A stretch of DNA of 64,000 bases from Dryomyza anilis (taxonomy: Eukaryota; Arthropoda; Insecta; Diptera; Dryomyzidae): positions 99,383,700 through 99,447,699 of the forward strand of contig OX638130.1 in the NCBI GenBank assembly GCA_951804985.1. The letters are read 5' to 3'. The notes under the pieces were generated by a model, which made no database searches, had not been told where the DNA came from, and saw only the letters and a program-made list of their open reading frames with translations. Numbering within the stretch: position 1 is the first letter of the stretch; the number at the start of each line of letters is the position of its first letter. A program made the translations under genes and the position numbers. Shown here piece by piece: positions 52,901 to 56,160 of the stretch.

Positions 52901-54705
52901 TTACTTCTTAAATTATTAAGCAACAAACTCAAAATTTTAGTTCTTAATAAAAATGTATTTTGTGCCTTTTCGTTCTACAACGACGATATACACCGAACAA
53001 ATTATACATCTAAATACATCTTGCAGAATACAATATAAATGATTTATCATACATAATGCATTATCGAAATATTAAATATAATACATAAAATACAGCAAAC
53101 AGTTCATCCCATCAAAAACATCAATAAATTCATCATACAATATACATCATACAAAATTCATCGCAACACATTATATGATATTAGAGTATATTATGTAAAA
53201 TACATCATACACAATACATCTCACAAAATACATCTTTCAAAATGCATGATATGAAATGAATACACAATACAAAATCAAAATATGGTATACATATATTTCA
53301 CAAAGTTCAGCTTTAATTTCATCATACAGTGCGTCATACAGTTCATCGTACATTTTATCATTCAGTTCATCATACAAAAAACATCACTCAAAATACATCA
53401 CTCAAAATACATCACTAAAAATATACAAAATTCATCGCAACACATTATATGAAATTAGAACATTATGTAGAACACATCTAGCAGATATACAACTTTCTCT
53501 CAAGACTTTGTCAAAATGTGGAATATTTATCATAAATAAACCATACAAAATACATAATAACTGAAAACATTTTGATTCAACTAATTTTTCACTTCTTCAA
53601 TGCTGCGCGACCAACACGGAACGGAACAGACACTTGTCACTTTCAGAAACTAAACGACACCGATGCCAGTTCCAGCGAATTTGACTTCCATTGGAACACA
53701 TCACCCACCGCCGTCGTCTGCACCTTTCCCTACATACTAGGCTTCACCTCGGACTCCATCGAGATACGGCTGCTTGTGAACGGCAACCTGGTGCATACCG
53801 CTTTCATGCCCGAACTGCAGCTGATCACCTCAAAGCGTGACATTTTCTTTGTGACCACAGCGCCCGAGTTCATCTCCAAGGATCTGCACATCAAGGGGTT
53901 GCATACAAATGAATTGACGCCAGAGCGACGGCTCGTTACAACGCCCAGTGAGACTTCGTCAACGGAAGAATTGTCACGTGATACGCAGTGTCTGGAATTA
54001 CGTGAGACATTGACGCACATAAATCCGGAACACGAGCTGACCAGTCTGCTGGAGATACCAAGTGCAGCGGGTCACTTGCCACCCATACAGCGCGCACGTT
54101 CGCTGCAGAAGACGCACAACATAAACGACGAGAAGCCATTGATTGCAAAGAGCAACTCGTGCGGTGACTCGTATCATGCGGAGGGCGGCAAAGCGATGCG
54201 TAGCGGTTCGATAATGGCAGAACGACAGCTCGAGCAGCAGCTACCGCCGCCACATGTGCCACCGAATTCGCCGCGTATCAGCAACAATCACAACAACAAT
54301 GGACAGAGTAACGCCAACCACAACAACAATAACAACAATAGTAAAACAAATCACGTGTTGTCCAATATTTCACCGGGATCGCCGACAAAACGCAACTCCT
54401 CCAAATATCGGAATCTCTTTGCGGCGGCGACAAATAGCGTGGGAAGCGCAAACTCAAGCGACTCATTTGGTGGTTCACCGGATCGTTTAAAACCGTTGCG
54501 TGTCTACCGCATGCCGTTGACAAAGTTGACCGGCGCTCATTCACACTTTCATATGCACTCGTTCAGCGCCGCCAGTCAGCAGACGCCGCATCATCATCAT
54601 CATCAGCAGACACCGACGCCAACGCCATTGTCGCAGACCAAGAAACAACAGTCGATGGACGTGCAGTTTCCGCTTTGTCAACCGGCTGCCGTGTTGCAAG
54701 AATGA
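303..54705 (+). CDS. GARNL3: GARNL3-type Rap/Ran-GAP + CNH protein, whole gene (15 exons)
   Basis: Fifteen exons join in phase into 1132 codons plus a UGA stop: 303-469, 8493-8562, 16359-16445, 18944-19025, 24414-24532, 39801-40038, 42049-42147, 42219-42322, 42374-42497, 42643-42752, 46635-46787, 48258-48570, 49357-49867, 50230-50375 and 53630-54705. The order of conserved blocks matches vertebrate GARNL3: RRGVFSRHHYGSV, then TRWYFKYFLG, then EEQEGSVNFKFGV, HEIMFHVST, KRHIGNDIV, FREFLLVKLIN, a CNH domain with EFVRIGQALKL before it, and IEIRLLVNGNLVHTA. HIGND (about residues 328-332) carries the Asn thumb that Rap-type GAPs use to hydrolyse GTP, so GAP activity is plausible. The CNH domain (about 512-855) is a protein-interaction beta-propeller. 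The tail (about 856-1132) is rich in Ser, Asn, His and Pro and looks disordered. Human GARNL3 is about 1000 residues, so the fly tail is longer or different. The small GTPase it acts on cannot be read from the sequence. Confidence 0.95.
830..1772. repeat. Tandem ~140-bp repeat block, intron 1
   Basis: Five to six diverged units of about 140 bp share the core CACGCCCC...CAATCCCGCCCACATTC (units near 927, 1069, 1210, 1350, 1488, 1620), each followed by a CGATTTTTATAACTCT-type segment. The right end runs into TCAGTCAGTCAATCAGGACT, a motif common in dispersed fly repeats. It is probably a non-autonomous element with internal subrepeats. No coding capacity is visible. Confidence 0.7.
1773..2025. 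mobile_element. MITE copy A with ~30-bp terminal inverted repeats
   Basis: The left end TATATATCGTCGTTGTAG is matched in inverted form by CTACAACGACGATATATA at the right end, and the GAAAAGTCA next to it is also mirrored. The interior has no ORF. A second copy in the same orientation lies at 52726-52990. Confidence 0.8.
2026..3990. other. Intron 1 sequence without a gene
   Basis: AT-rich intron DNA. The only notable parts are imperfect (ATGG)n runs at about 3020-3090 and short CTG/TTG runs at about 3180-3310. Open frames here follow those runs and show no family resemblance. Confidence 0.6.
4007..4522 (-). mobile_element. tRNA-derived SINE with two tRNA-like heads
   Basis: The insertion is flanked by a perfect 15-bp duplication, TTGTTTTTAAGTAAT, at 3992-4006 and 4523-4537. 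On the - strand it begins with a tRNA-like head at about 4521-4473 (GTAGCTCAATGGTTAGTGC, an A-box). A second head follows at about 4316-4237, with an A-box region and B-box GGTTCAAACC. It ends in an (ATT)n tail at about 4018-4003. The second head copies the first with few changes, so this is a dimeric or partly duplicated SINE. Acceptor-stem pairing is imperfect, so it is not a functional tRNA gene. Confidence 0.85.
4538..5440. other. Intron 1 sequence without a gene
   Basis: AT-rich, with a CAG/CTG-rich patch at about 4735-4920 that produces an 89-codon open frame. I see no support for that frame being a gene. Confidence 0.5.
5455..5800. repeat. 15-bp minisatellite ACTCACCACACCTAT
   Basis: The core at about 5610-5750 is nearly perfect copies of ACTCACCACACCTAT; the flanks are degenerate (ATCACAC variants). 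The same ACTCACCACAC core recurs inside the Helitron-like elements at 25782-26392, 36700-36860 and 60955-61270, so this array is probably a relic of that family. Confidence 0.85.
6020..6330. promoter_or_regulatory. GC-richer non-repetitive block in intron 1
   Basis: About 300 bp of balanced, non-repetitive sequence inside otherwise AT-rich repeats, with CAGTAGCAGTAGCGGCAGC and GTGTGTGTGTGG runs and repeated TTGACCAC/GGTCAACT motifs. First introns of fly genes often hold enhancers. This is inference from composition and position only. Confidence 0.25.
6955..8060. repeat. 10-11-bp minisatellite (AAACATTTAAT), intron 1
   Basis: About 1.1 kb of degenerate copies of AAACATTTA(A/G)T. Variants alternate AATAAACATTT and AGTAAACATTT. 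It lies about 430 bp upstream of exon 2. No long open frames. Confidence 0.9.
8493..8562 (+). CDS. GARNL3: GARNL3 exon 2
   Basis: The acceptor is TTTGCAG and the donor is AGGTAAGA. The exon encodes the block RRGVFSRHHYGSVDQ, which is nearly identical in vertebrate GARNL3. It starts with one base completing a codon and ends in phase 0. Confidence 0.93.
8563..9914. other. Intron 2, left part
   Basis: AT-rich. A few units of the 19-bp minisatellite family, antisense orientation (TTTTTCACTAAAAATTCAA), occur at about 9119-9160. Short open frames at about 9476-9685 on either strand lack recognisable features. Confidence 0.5.
9915..10635. repeat. 21-bp minisatellite built on palindrome AAAGTGTACACTTT
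   Basis: Units of about 21 bp each hold the perfect 14-bp palindrome AAAGTGTACACTTT or a close variant, joined by TATTA or TAATTT linkers. About 30 units occur in two blocks that differ in linker, at about 9925-10040 and 10070-10630. Both strands are open in several frames because of the periodicity, not because of coding. Confidence 0.92.
10640..11830. other. Intron 2 sequence without a gene
   Basis: AT-rich DNA with three ACATGT motifs at about 11078-11101 and no long supported ORF or recognisable repeat. Confidence 0.5.
11830..12700. repeat. 8-bp minisatellite (AATTTATG)n
   Basis: About 870 bp of AATTTATG units. The central 12050-12610 is close to regular, with AATTTACG and AATTCATG variants, and the edges decay. 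It is rich in stops. Confidence 0.93.
12700..15086. other. Intron 2, right part
   Basis: Mostly AT-rich non-repetitive DNA. A GC-richer patch at about 14540-14790 holds two GGTGCACCAC motifs, which are near palindromes around GTGCAC, and could be regulatory. No gene is seen. Confidence 0.45.
15090..16201. repeat. Perfect (ATAAATAC)n array, about 139 units
   Basis: About 1.11 kb of uninterrupted ATAAATAC with no substitution that I can see, ending at CGTAAATT. Because 8 is not a multiple of 3 and the - strand unit lacks stops, all three - frames are open and encode the same eight-residue repeat, MYLCIYVF. These long frames are an artefact of the repeat. It ends about 157 bp before exon 3. Confidence 0.97.
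16359..16445 (+). CDS. GARNL3: GARNL3 exon 3
   Basis: Twenty-nine codons, phase 0 on both sides, acceptor TTTGCAG, donor GAGGTATGT. It encodes LPQTELDGIDPNFKRFRVET and downstream residues; FRVE is shared with the vertebrate protein. It lies only about 160 bp downstream of the long perfect (ATAAATAC)n array. Confidence 0.9.
16811..16898. repeat. Poly(A) followed by (TA)n
   Basis: About 21 A residues pass directly into about 33 TA units. The poly(A)-microsatellite order resembles a retroposon tail, but no body was recognised next to it. Confidence 0.9.
17015..17440. repeat. Degenerate GGAATCGGAACC repeats
   Basis: Copies of GGAATCGGAACCG and relatives, with a longer period of about 155 bp (GCAAAGAATCGG near 17018, GCAAAGAATTGG near 17174). 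No coding signal in any frame. Confidence 0.75.
17530..17660. repeat. Self-complementary TTTTTCGAAAAA repeats
   Basis: Five units of about 26 bp centred on TTTTTCGAAAAA. Each can fold on itself. Confidence 0.7.
17700..18943. other. Intron 3 sequence without a gene
   Basis: AT-rich DNA. Open frames at 17713-17979 (-) and 17742-17945 (+) overlap on opposite strands and lack family features. Confidence 0.5.
18944..19025 (+). CDS. GARNL3: GARNL3 exon 4
   Basis: Acceptor CTTACAG, donor TGTAAGT. It encodes ENPEHQTRWYFKYFLGK, strongly conserved in GARNL3. It ends after the first base of a codon, and exon 5 supplies the other two. Confidence 0.95.
19370..21030. repeat. 19-bp minisatellite GAATTTTTAGTGAAAAATT (sense), intron 4
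   Basis: About 85 units of GAATTTTTAGTGAAAAATT, highly regular in 19780-20830 and looser at the edges. The same unit occurs, diverged, in intron 6 (40370-41660, same strand) and, well preserved, in intron 11 (46985-47860, opposite strand). Confidence 0.95.
21690..23036. repeat. T/G-rich low-complexity tract
   Basis: About 1.3 kb on the + strand of T with scattered G, few A and very few C, in TTTTTGTTTTT and TTTATTTTG patterns. An internal duplication of about 100 bp (GGATTTCGGTATTTTTCTG near 22167 and 22254) shows tandem growth. Open frames here encode only Phe, Leu, Val and Tyr and are spurious. It abuts a DINE-like element; a similar tract lies next to the related element at 59040-59540. 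Confidence 0.8.
23037..23670. mobile_element. DINE-1/INE-1-like element
   Basis: It starts TATACCCTACACTAAGAGTG and holds the block AAGTATATATATTCTTGATC, then GAGTCGATTTAGC, then a (GTCT/GTCC)n microsatellite at about 23170-23210. It ends near the hairpin AGTCGGCTTAGACCGACT (about 23648-23665). This order is typical of the Helitron-derived DINE-1/INE-1 repeats of flies. A related copy lies at 58385-58960. Confidence 0.8.
23984..24250. repeat. Three tandem ~88-bp units
   Basis: TTATTGAAAATTATTAAAAA, then GAAATATATAGAAAAATTAA, then a T-run, ATCGATAAACC and GCTTTGTCC occur three times in a row. It ends about 165 bp before exon 5. Confidence 0.85.
24414..24532 (+). CDS. GARNL3: GARNL3 exon 5
   Basis: Acceptor AATAATAG, donor AGGTAAGT. 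It encodes HQNYVGIDAEKNPYFLSVV and then MYRAILFRKQ, matching the vertebrate order. The upstream polypyrimidine tract is interrupted by CA-rich sequence, so recognition of the acceptor may be weak. Intron 5 after it is the largest in the gene (15.3 kb). Confidence 0.93.
24533..25534. other. Intron 5, left part
   Basis: AT-rich sequence with no recognisable repeat or gene. A 78-codon - strand frame at 25224-25460 has no supporting feature. Confidence 0.5.
25535..26734 (+). mobile_element. Non-autonomous Helitron with canonical ends
   Basis: It begins A|TCTATATATATAAAAC and ends CCAGCTAG|T, so it sits between A and T with a 5' TC and a 3' CTAG (CTRR). A hairpin, GCACGAGTCGTGC at 26708-26720, lies about 10 nt before the CTAG, as in Helitrons. 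The interior has a (GTCT)n patch, then a minisatellite of about 610 bp (25782-26392), then GGGAAGAATTCTAC repeats. There is no Rep/helicase ORF, so it would need an autonomous partner. Size is about 1.2 kb. Confidence 0.85.
25782..26392. repeat. 15-bp minisatellite ACTCACCACACTAAA inside the Helitron
   Basis: About 40 units, with a higher-order duplication of about 135 bp (the block AAACTCAACACAATAAAGAT at about 25921 and 26085). Confidence 0.92.
26735..27670. other. Intron 5 sequence between transposons
   Basis: About 0.9 kb of AT-rich sequence with short repeated TGTTCGAAAA motifs at about 27050-27200. No gene or element is recognised. Confidence 0.45.
27671..28860 (+). mobile_element. DD41D mariner-like element (degenerate)
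   Basis: The left end TA|AAGGGTTTTTCAAATGGGAC has a TA target and is shared with the fold-back copies at 30049 and 33182. The transposase relic lies inside. No matching right terminal repeat is seen before about 28860, so the right end is lost or unrecognised. Confidence 0.75.
27783..28791 (+). pseudogene. Mariner-like transposase, DD41D type, broken
   Basis: The relic starts MERYTSQQRVEIIKIYYRNS. It carries the first catalytic Asp in IIFSDEAHF (about 28243-28270). In the second site FQQNGATSHTA, Asn replaces the catalytic Asp. The third Asp is in DLTPLDYF, 41 residues after the second site, which marks the DD41D (rosa/Visitor-like) mariner group. A TAG at 28271-28273 follows EAHF where relatives have Trp. 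Several frame changes occur between 27955 and 28400, and a stretch near 28400 seems missing. Transposases of this kind cut and paste DNA at TA sites; this copy cannot. Confidence 0.85.
29160..29510 (-). mobile_element. tRNA-derived SINE-like repeat
   Basis: On the - strand the head at about 29505-29430 has B-box GGTTCGAGTCC, a perfect match to the consensus, and a tRNA-like anticodon arm with CTCGTAT. The body downstream (29400-29160) holds three copies of GAGTCTTGGGCGA spaced about 60 bp. No target duplication was found. It could be an old tRNA pseudogene next to an unrelated repeat. Confidence 0.5.
29613..29759. repeat. Palindromic MITE-like hairpin
   Basis: A 42-bp arm beginning CCCGATTTACATTGTATC at 29613 is perfectly mirrored at the right end (…GATACAATGTAAATCGGG to 29759). 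The match continues with few mismatches to about 60 bp per arm, leaving a loop of about 30 nt. In the intron transcript it would form a long stem. Confidence 0.92.
29810..29841. repeat. Left member of a 32-bp inverted pair
   Basis: GGGGGCAGATTCTGGATCTG and the 12 bases after it recur inverted at 32913-32944 with two mismatches. The pair flanks the nested LINE and mariner fragment. Confidence 0.8.
30049..30224 (+). mobile_element. Half of a fold-back derivative of the DD41D mariner
   Basis: The first ~130 bp match the left end of the element at 27671. After GATATAC the sequence turns into an inverted copy of the inner region (ending CGACTCGTTGTTGGCTCG), as in the complete fold-back copy at 33182. 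It is cut where the LINE poly(A) begins, and the other arm is missing. Confidence 0.8.
30311..32225 (-). pseudogene. LINE reverse transcriptase (CR1/jockey-like), frame broken
   Basis: RT motifs appear in order on the - strand: NKAYGPDGISAHVLK, then NYRPIAICSALSKVME, QYGFRRTRSTGDL, ALDISKAFDRVWH, SGVPQGSVLSPSLF and the catalytic FADDT at about 31155-31169. The C-terminal domain has LGFLKRCK, YIRPKMEYNSHIWAG and TIRLWNNLP, which points to the CR1/jockey side of the LINEs. It copies element RNA at a nicked target. A 103-bp tandem duplication between SGVPQGS and FADD shifts the frame, so the product is inactive. Confidence 0.85.
31176..31381. repeat. 103-bp tandem duplication inside the LINE RT
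   Basis: 31176-31278 and 31279-31381 are virtually identical, starting TGGGTTCTGGGTCAATGAC. As 103 is not a multiple of 3, the duplication alone breaks the RT frame. The near identity suggests it is recent. Confidence 0.93.
32847..32866. repeat. Perfect 20-bp palindrome
   Basis: ATTGTCTACATGTAGACAAT reads the same on both strands. TTGTCTACAT and TGTAGACAAT half sites repeat around it (about 32808-32890). Confidence 0.85.
32913..32944. repeat. Right member of the 32-bp inverted pair
   Basis: Inverted partner of 29810-29841, with two mismatches. The sequence just to the right (to about 32990) has a B-box-like GTTCGATTCC, so it may be part of another tRNA-related repeat. Confidence 0.75.
33182..33497. 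mobile_element. Fold-back (hairpin) element derived from the DD41D mariner
   Basis: TA-flanked (33180-33181 and 33498-33499), with ends AAGGGTTTTTCAA and TTGAAAAACCTTT. Arms of about 110 bp mirror each other, and both come from the left end of the mariner at 27671. The first 35 bp of the left end are duplicated. It has no coding capacity. Confidence 0.88.
33498..35889. other. Intron 5 sequence without a gene
   Basis: About 2.4 kb of AT-rich DNA. Open frames at 33415-33717, 34524-34724 and 35199-35447 show no domain and sit in or between repeats. Confidence 0.45.
35890..36560. repeat. Degenerate GACAATTCTTTTC repeats, left block
   Basis: Many diverged ~15-bp copies of GACAATTCTT(T/C)TC. The theme continues at 37040-37340 and 38340-39140, on both sides of the Tc1-like relic. 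The reverse complement resembles the GGGAAGAATTCTAC repeats in the right part of the Helitron at 26390-26500. Confidence 0.6.
36570..37060 (+). mobile_element. Helitron remnant, same family as 25535
   Basis: It shares GACCAGTGGGCGTGGCATC-type sequence, the ACTCACCACAC minisatellite (36700-36860), the GGGGAAGAATTCTACGGGG repeats and the right part TTGAGAAAAGTTGTTTTGGC, CCACAGCGAAGCACG. The 5' TC end and the 3' CTAG hairpin are not present. Confidence 0.7.
37372..38236 (+). pseudogene. Tc1/mariner-superfamily transposase, DD37E type, broken
   Basis: An N-terminal helix-turn-helix region (SKRVVNILKKDPSISGGKLA, then CSESFVRTTKKEAGLKTYKV) is followed by the catalytic sites: Asp in CCIMDDETYVLADF, Asp in FFWPDLASCHNSKTALEW and Glu in NCPELRPIERYWALVKRE. 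Thirty-seven residues lie between the second Asp and the Glu, giving the DD37E signature known from insect ITm elements. All three catalytic residues are intact, but frameshifts occur near 37797, at the T run near 37933 and near 38105. Terminal inverted repeats were not identified. Confidence 0.82.
38340..39140. repeat. Degenerate GACAATTCTTTTC repeats, right block
   Basis: Same loose motif as 35890-36560, with TTTTCCCCAGACAATTATTCC and similar copies. Periodicity is weak. Confidence 0.5.
39141..39800. other. Intron 5, right end
   Basis: AT-rich intron sequence leading to the TTTAAAG acceptor. No element is recognised. Confidence 0.5.
39801..40038 (+). CDS. GARNL3: GARNL3 exon 6 (start of Rap-GAP domain)
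   Basis: Acceptor TTTAAAG, donor GGTAAGAC. It encodes GAQKIALPYQ, then EIFAADIQKDLLLLEEQEG and SVNFKFGVVYMKPGQ, which leads into the Rap-GAP fold. Residues are about 176-255. It ends in phase 1 and joins exon 7 to make Glu. Confidence 0.95.
40370..41660. repeat. 19-bp minisatellite family, diverged, intron 6
   Basis: Units of about 19 bp, mainly TTTTAATTTTGAGTGAAAA with AATTTTTAGTGAAAAATTG at the left. It is the same family and strand as 19370-21030, with a GAGTGAAAATTTTAATTTT subtype dominating. It fills most of the 2-kb intron. Confidence 0.9.
42049..42147 (+). CDS. GARNL3: GARNL3 exon 7
   Basis: Acceptor CCTTTCAG, donor AGGTAATG. It encodes DFENFLDVLGERVRLKSWD and FRGGLDVK, part of the Rap-GAP domain. 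Phases fit exons 6 and 8. Confidence 0.95.
42219..42322 (+). CDS. GARNL3: GARNL3 exon 8
   Basis: Acceptor GCGCACAG, donor AGGTGAGT, after a 71-bp intron. It encodes TGKYSVYTLYEGHEIMFHVS and then TLLPFSRDNRQQ, a hallmark Rap-GAP stretch. Confidence 0.95.
42374..42497 (+). CDS. GARNL3: GARNL3 exon 9 (Asn-thumb motif)
   Basis: Acceptor TTCTAG, donor CGTATCC, after a 51-bp intron. It encodes VERKRHIGNDIVNIVFIE. The Asn in HIGND is the catalytic Asn thumb of Rap-GAPs, at about residue 331, and it is intact. The donor GTATCC is weaker than those of the neighbours. Confidence 0.95.
42643..42752 (+). CDS. GARNL3: GARNL3 exon 10
   Basis: Acceptor CTTTTAG, donor TGGTAATT. It encodes HIFAVVTKIEQTYRLAVFCD and then VPPFGPTLPNPPEF, matching the vertebrate protein. 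Confidence 0.94.
42753..43250. other. Intron 10, left part
   Basis: AT-rich, non-repetitive; no gene seen. Confidence 0.5.
43260..44440. repeat. Tandem ~130-bp repeat, about nine units, intron 10
   Basis: Each unit runs AATATTTCATAAATGGTACG, then TTTTATGAAAATTTCATTAA, then CATATTCGGCTTCAGTGCC and TAATCACATTGGGGAAAG. Units differ by roughly 10-20 percent. No long open frame crosses them. Confidence 0.88.
44488..45500. mobile_element. Fold-back element with nested inverted repeats, intron 10
   Basis: The left end CATATCGTCACTATCATGCC and the next ~22 bp (…GGTGAATGTGCA) are mirrored at 45460-45500 (…GGCATGACGGTGACGATA). Inside, ATAACTTTTTATTGGTATAA with AAGATAAAATAGTGGTGTAA recurs in direct and inverted copies near 44705, 44890, 45010 and 45190. 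No transposase ORF. It is probably non-autonomous. Confidence 0.8.
45609..45740. mobile_element. Short palindromic MITE
   Basis: CGCATATTCATAGACAATTT at the left is mirrored by AAATTGTCTATGAATATGCG at the right, and the arms extend with imperfect pairing over most of the 132 bp. Confidence 0.85.
45741..46634. other. Intron 10, right part
   Basis: About 0.9 kb of non-repetitive sequence with moderate composition at 45960-46460. No ORF or element is recognised. Regulatory content is possible but unsupported. Confidence 0.4.
46635..46787 (+). CDS. GARNL3: GARNL3 exon 11 (end of Rap-GAP domain)
   Basis: Fifty-one codons, phase 0 on both sides, acceptor TTTGTAG, donor TGGTGAGT. It encodes FREFLLVKLINAEKA and LKRERTLEMLIKDLHED, closing the Rap-GAP domain. 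The reading frame stays open for 17 codons past the donor, but vertebrate alignment continues in exon 12, so the splice is preferred. Confidence 0.94.
46985..47860. repeat. 19-bp minisatellite, antisense orientation, intron 11
   Basis: About 45 very regular units of AATTTTTCACTAAAAATTC, the exact reverse complement of the intron 4 unit. Its homogeneity is like the centre of the intron 4 array. Confidence 0.95.
47861..48257. other. Intron 11, right end
   Basis: AT-rich, then a less AT-rich CA-rich stretch (48160-48230) before the exon 12 acceptor. A 63-codon frame at 48076-48267 runs into exon 12 in another frame and is not supported. Confidence 0.5.
48258..48570 (+). CDS. GARNL3: GARNL3 exon 12 (linker and start of CNH)
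   Basis: Acceptor CCATCAG, donor GGTAAGTT. It encodes NMLNRRAFSEVL, then EFVRIGQALKLEAIVRGDAP and KKPPWEPHCF, which are strongly conserved; the CNH domain begins near the last block. Codon use is GC-richer than in the surrounding introns. Confidence 0.95.
48571..49356. other. Intron 12
   Basis: AT-rich intron without recognisable repeats or genes. Confidence 0.6.
49357..49867 (+). CDS. GARNL3: GARNL3 exon 13 (CNH domain)
   Basis: Acceptor TTCACAG, donor AGGTGAGT. It encodes the core of the CNH propeller: LIFDRTFHVRQLSVLEEHGL, then RGCHLYA, LRLVVAVGRKLQLF, IQLSESPSILTPLEGP and LICVGYR. Phase is 2 bases in and 2 bases out. Confidence 0.95.
49868..50229. other. Intron 13
   Basis: AT-rich 362-bp intron. 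Nothing else is seen. Confidence 0.7.
50230..50375 (+). CDS. GARNL3: GARNL3 exon 14 (CNH domain)
   Basis: Acceptor TCTTCCAG, donor CCGTAAGT. It encodes YHYEIVCDQSGGTRRLHEVE and then GLETELLLCYN, as in the vertebrate protein. Confidence 0.94.
51135..51605. repeat. Imperfect large inverted repeat, intron 14
   Basis: CTACACTATTTTAAAATGTA at the left is mirrored, with gaps, by TACTTTTGTAAATGGTGTAG at the right. Between them AATACATCAATTGTAATTTA units in the left half face ATAATTGATGTCTTTTG units in the right half. It is probably an old fold-back element. Confidence 0.6.
51800..53420. repeat. Degenerate AAAATACATCATACA repeats, intron 14
   Basis: About 1.6 kb of loose ~13-15-bp copies of AAAATACATCATACA and TATCACACA, interrupted by a MITE at 52726. 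A regular 24-bp stretch (ATTATTATAAAATATCACAC) occurs at about 52020-52105. Confidence 0.7.
52726..52990. mobile_element. MITE copy B, same family as 1773-2025
   Basis: Ends ATATATCGTGGTTGTGGAATG and CGTTCTACAACGACGATATA. The interior aligns throughout with copy A (AAAATGCCAAATATT, GATAAGAAAATGTAA, AAAAATGCATCAATTACTT). Confidence 0.85.
53630..54705 (+). CDS. GARNL3: GARNL3 exon 15 (end of CNH, low-complexity tail, UGA)
   Basis: The acceptor GGAACAG at 53629 restores the frame left by exon 14 and gives YN-HTCHFQKLND, which fits the vertebrate spacing. The upstream polypyrimidine tract is distant (near 53585-53600), so the exact acceptor is slightly uncertain. Conserved blocks are FPYILGFTSDSIEIRLLVNG and LVHTA. 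The tail has Asn, His and Ser runs (NHNNNNNN at about 54319-54342, HHHHH near 54588-54603). YRMPLTKLTG at about 54508-54537 resembles the IPL motif in the vertebrate tail. The exon ends at UGA 54703-54705. Confidence 0.88.
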
Positions 54706-54942
54706 CCTGCCGGCGTTGGCTGCCTGACAACACGCAAAGTTTTCGACGGCGACAATAGACTTGTGGCGCAGTTTTCGCCACCAACACCACCAACGCCGCC
54801 GCCACAGGAAGAACCACCCACATTGGCGTCATCAGCAACAGACGCCACACCACCAACGCGACAGACTTTGGAATTTCAGCTGATGCTGACACAGCAGTTG
54901 CGACGGTTTCAACAAGAACACAAAACAACCAGACGAAATTAG
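54703..54942 (+). CDS. In-frame 78-codon extension behind UGA-C (putative readthrough)
   Basis: The frame of exon 15 stays open after UGA 54703-54705 for 78 codons to TAG 54940-54942. The extension starts PAGVGCLTTRKVF, continues with a Pro-rich stretch (FSPPTPPTPPPQEEPP) and ends with a likely amphipathic helix (TLEFQLMLTQQLRRFQQEH). It keeps the GC-rich, coding-like composition of exon 15, and composition turns abruptly AT-rich after the TAG. The stop is UGA followed by C, the leakiest known context in flies. Readthrough would give a protein of 1211 residues. The alternatives are a nonsense mutation of a longer protein, or conserved 3' UTR. No translation data can be seen here. Confidence 0.6.
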
Positions 54943-55006
54943 TCAAAACACAATTTGAGACAAGTTTATGAGATATAAAAAAAGACTACAAAGTCTAGAA
55001 ACAAAA

Positions 55007-55016
55007 AATAAATAAA
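55007..55016 (+). promoter_or_regulatory. Overlapping AATAAA poly(A) signals after GARNL3
   Basis: AATAAA occurs at 55007-55012 and 55011-55016, about 65-75 bp after the distal TAG. Further AATAAA hexamers follow downstream, so the true 3' end is not fixed. Confidence 0.45.
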
Positions 55017-55019
55017 AAC

Positions 55020-56160
55020 TACAAAGAAGAACTATTTCATAATATTGATGAACATATTCATTAAAATTCAGGCAACTAAAATAGAGTGTTAATGAACGAT
55101 TTGTACAATAAATGAACATATTCATTAAAATTATGAATAATTCATCAAAATAATGCACTATTTATATATATATTATATTTGCAGAAATTCTTCAATGAAC
55201 TGTCTTTTGTGAGATATGAAATACAAATCACTCAAGAACTATATAGAAAAACATTTTCATAATATTGATGAATACATTCATAAAAATTGATATTAATTAA
55301 AACTATGAATATTTCATGAAATTAATGCAGAATATTCGTATTTTTATGTATAGTTGAAGTTGTTTGCAGTTTTATGCACAAATTCATCAATATTAGCAAC
55401 TGTTTTTTGTGAAATATAAATCTTATGCTTCATTTGTATTAATAATATTAATGAATACATTCATTAAAATTCAGCCAACTAAAAAAAATACTTTTAATGA
55501 TGCATTTATTAAATGGATATTCATAAAATAAAATATGCATAAAAATAATGAAAATTTCATTAATATTATGAAGAATTTCTGTATTCATTACACACTATAT
55601 TTGCACTTGGTTGAATTTTTAATGTACAAACTCATTAATATTAAAATACTGTACAGAGAACAAAAAACAAAATCATATGTTTGATGAACATATTCATTAA
55701 AATTCATTCAACTTACAAATTTAAGTAATAAAAGAAATAAATCCAAATGAAAACTTTGAATAGTTCATATACATCAATATTATGCATCATATGGTTGATT
55801 TTGAATGCACATATTCATAAATATTATGAATTGTATTTTATGTTATATAAAATTTAAACTACACATCTAGTAAACAGATAATAATAATTTCATAACATTG
55901 ATGAACATTCTCATTTAAAGCCAACCAACAAATATATTATGACTTCATAATATTTATGAATATGTACACTTAAATGTAGCCAATTAATATATAATATAAA
56001 TAAAATATTTTTTAAAAGTTTTAAACTTGTTCATAAACATAATGAATATTTCATCAATATAACTAGTCACAACTACATAAATATAAATTATCTTTGGTAG
56101 TTGTTTGAGTTTTAATACATAAATTCATTAATATTATGAAAGCTTATTCATTCTGTGTAA
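55020..56160. repeat. Degenerate repeats behind GARNL3
   Basis: Repeats of TTCATAATATTGATGAACAT, ATTCATTAAAATTCAGCCAA and similar, with a loose period of about 100-130 bp. They may be partly in the 3' UTR. AT content is very high. Confidence 0.65.

Noticed and set aside
54703..54705. UGA as selenocysteine codon
   Set aside because: No SECIS-like structure was recognised in the 3' region and the family is not known for selenoproteins; readthrough or mutation is simpler.
54278..54946. - strand frames of 88 and 127 codons opposite GARNL3 exon 15
   Set aside because: They are shadows of the GC-rich coding exon and its extension, with no independent support.
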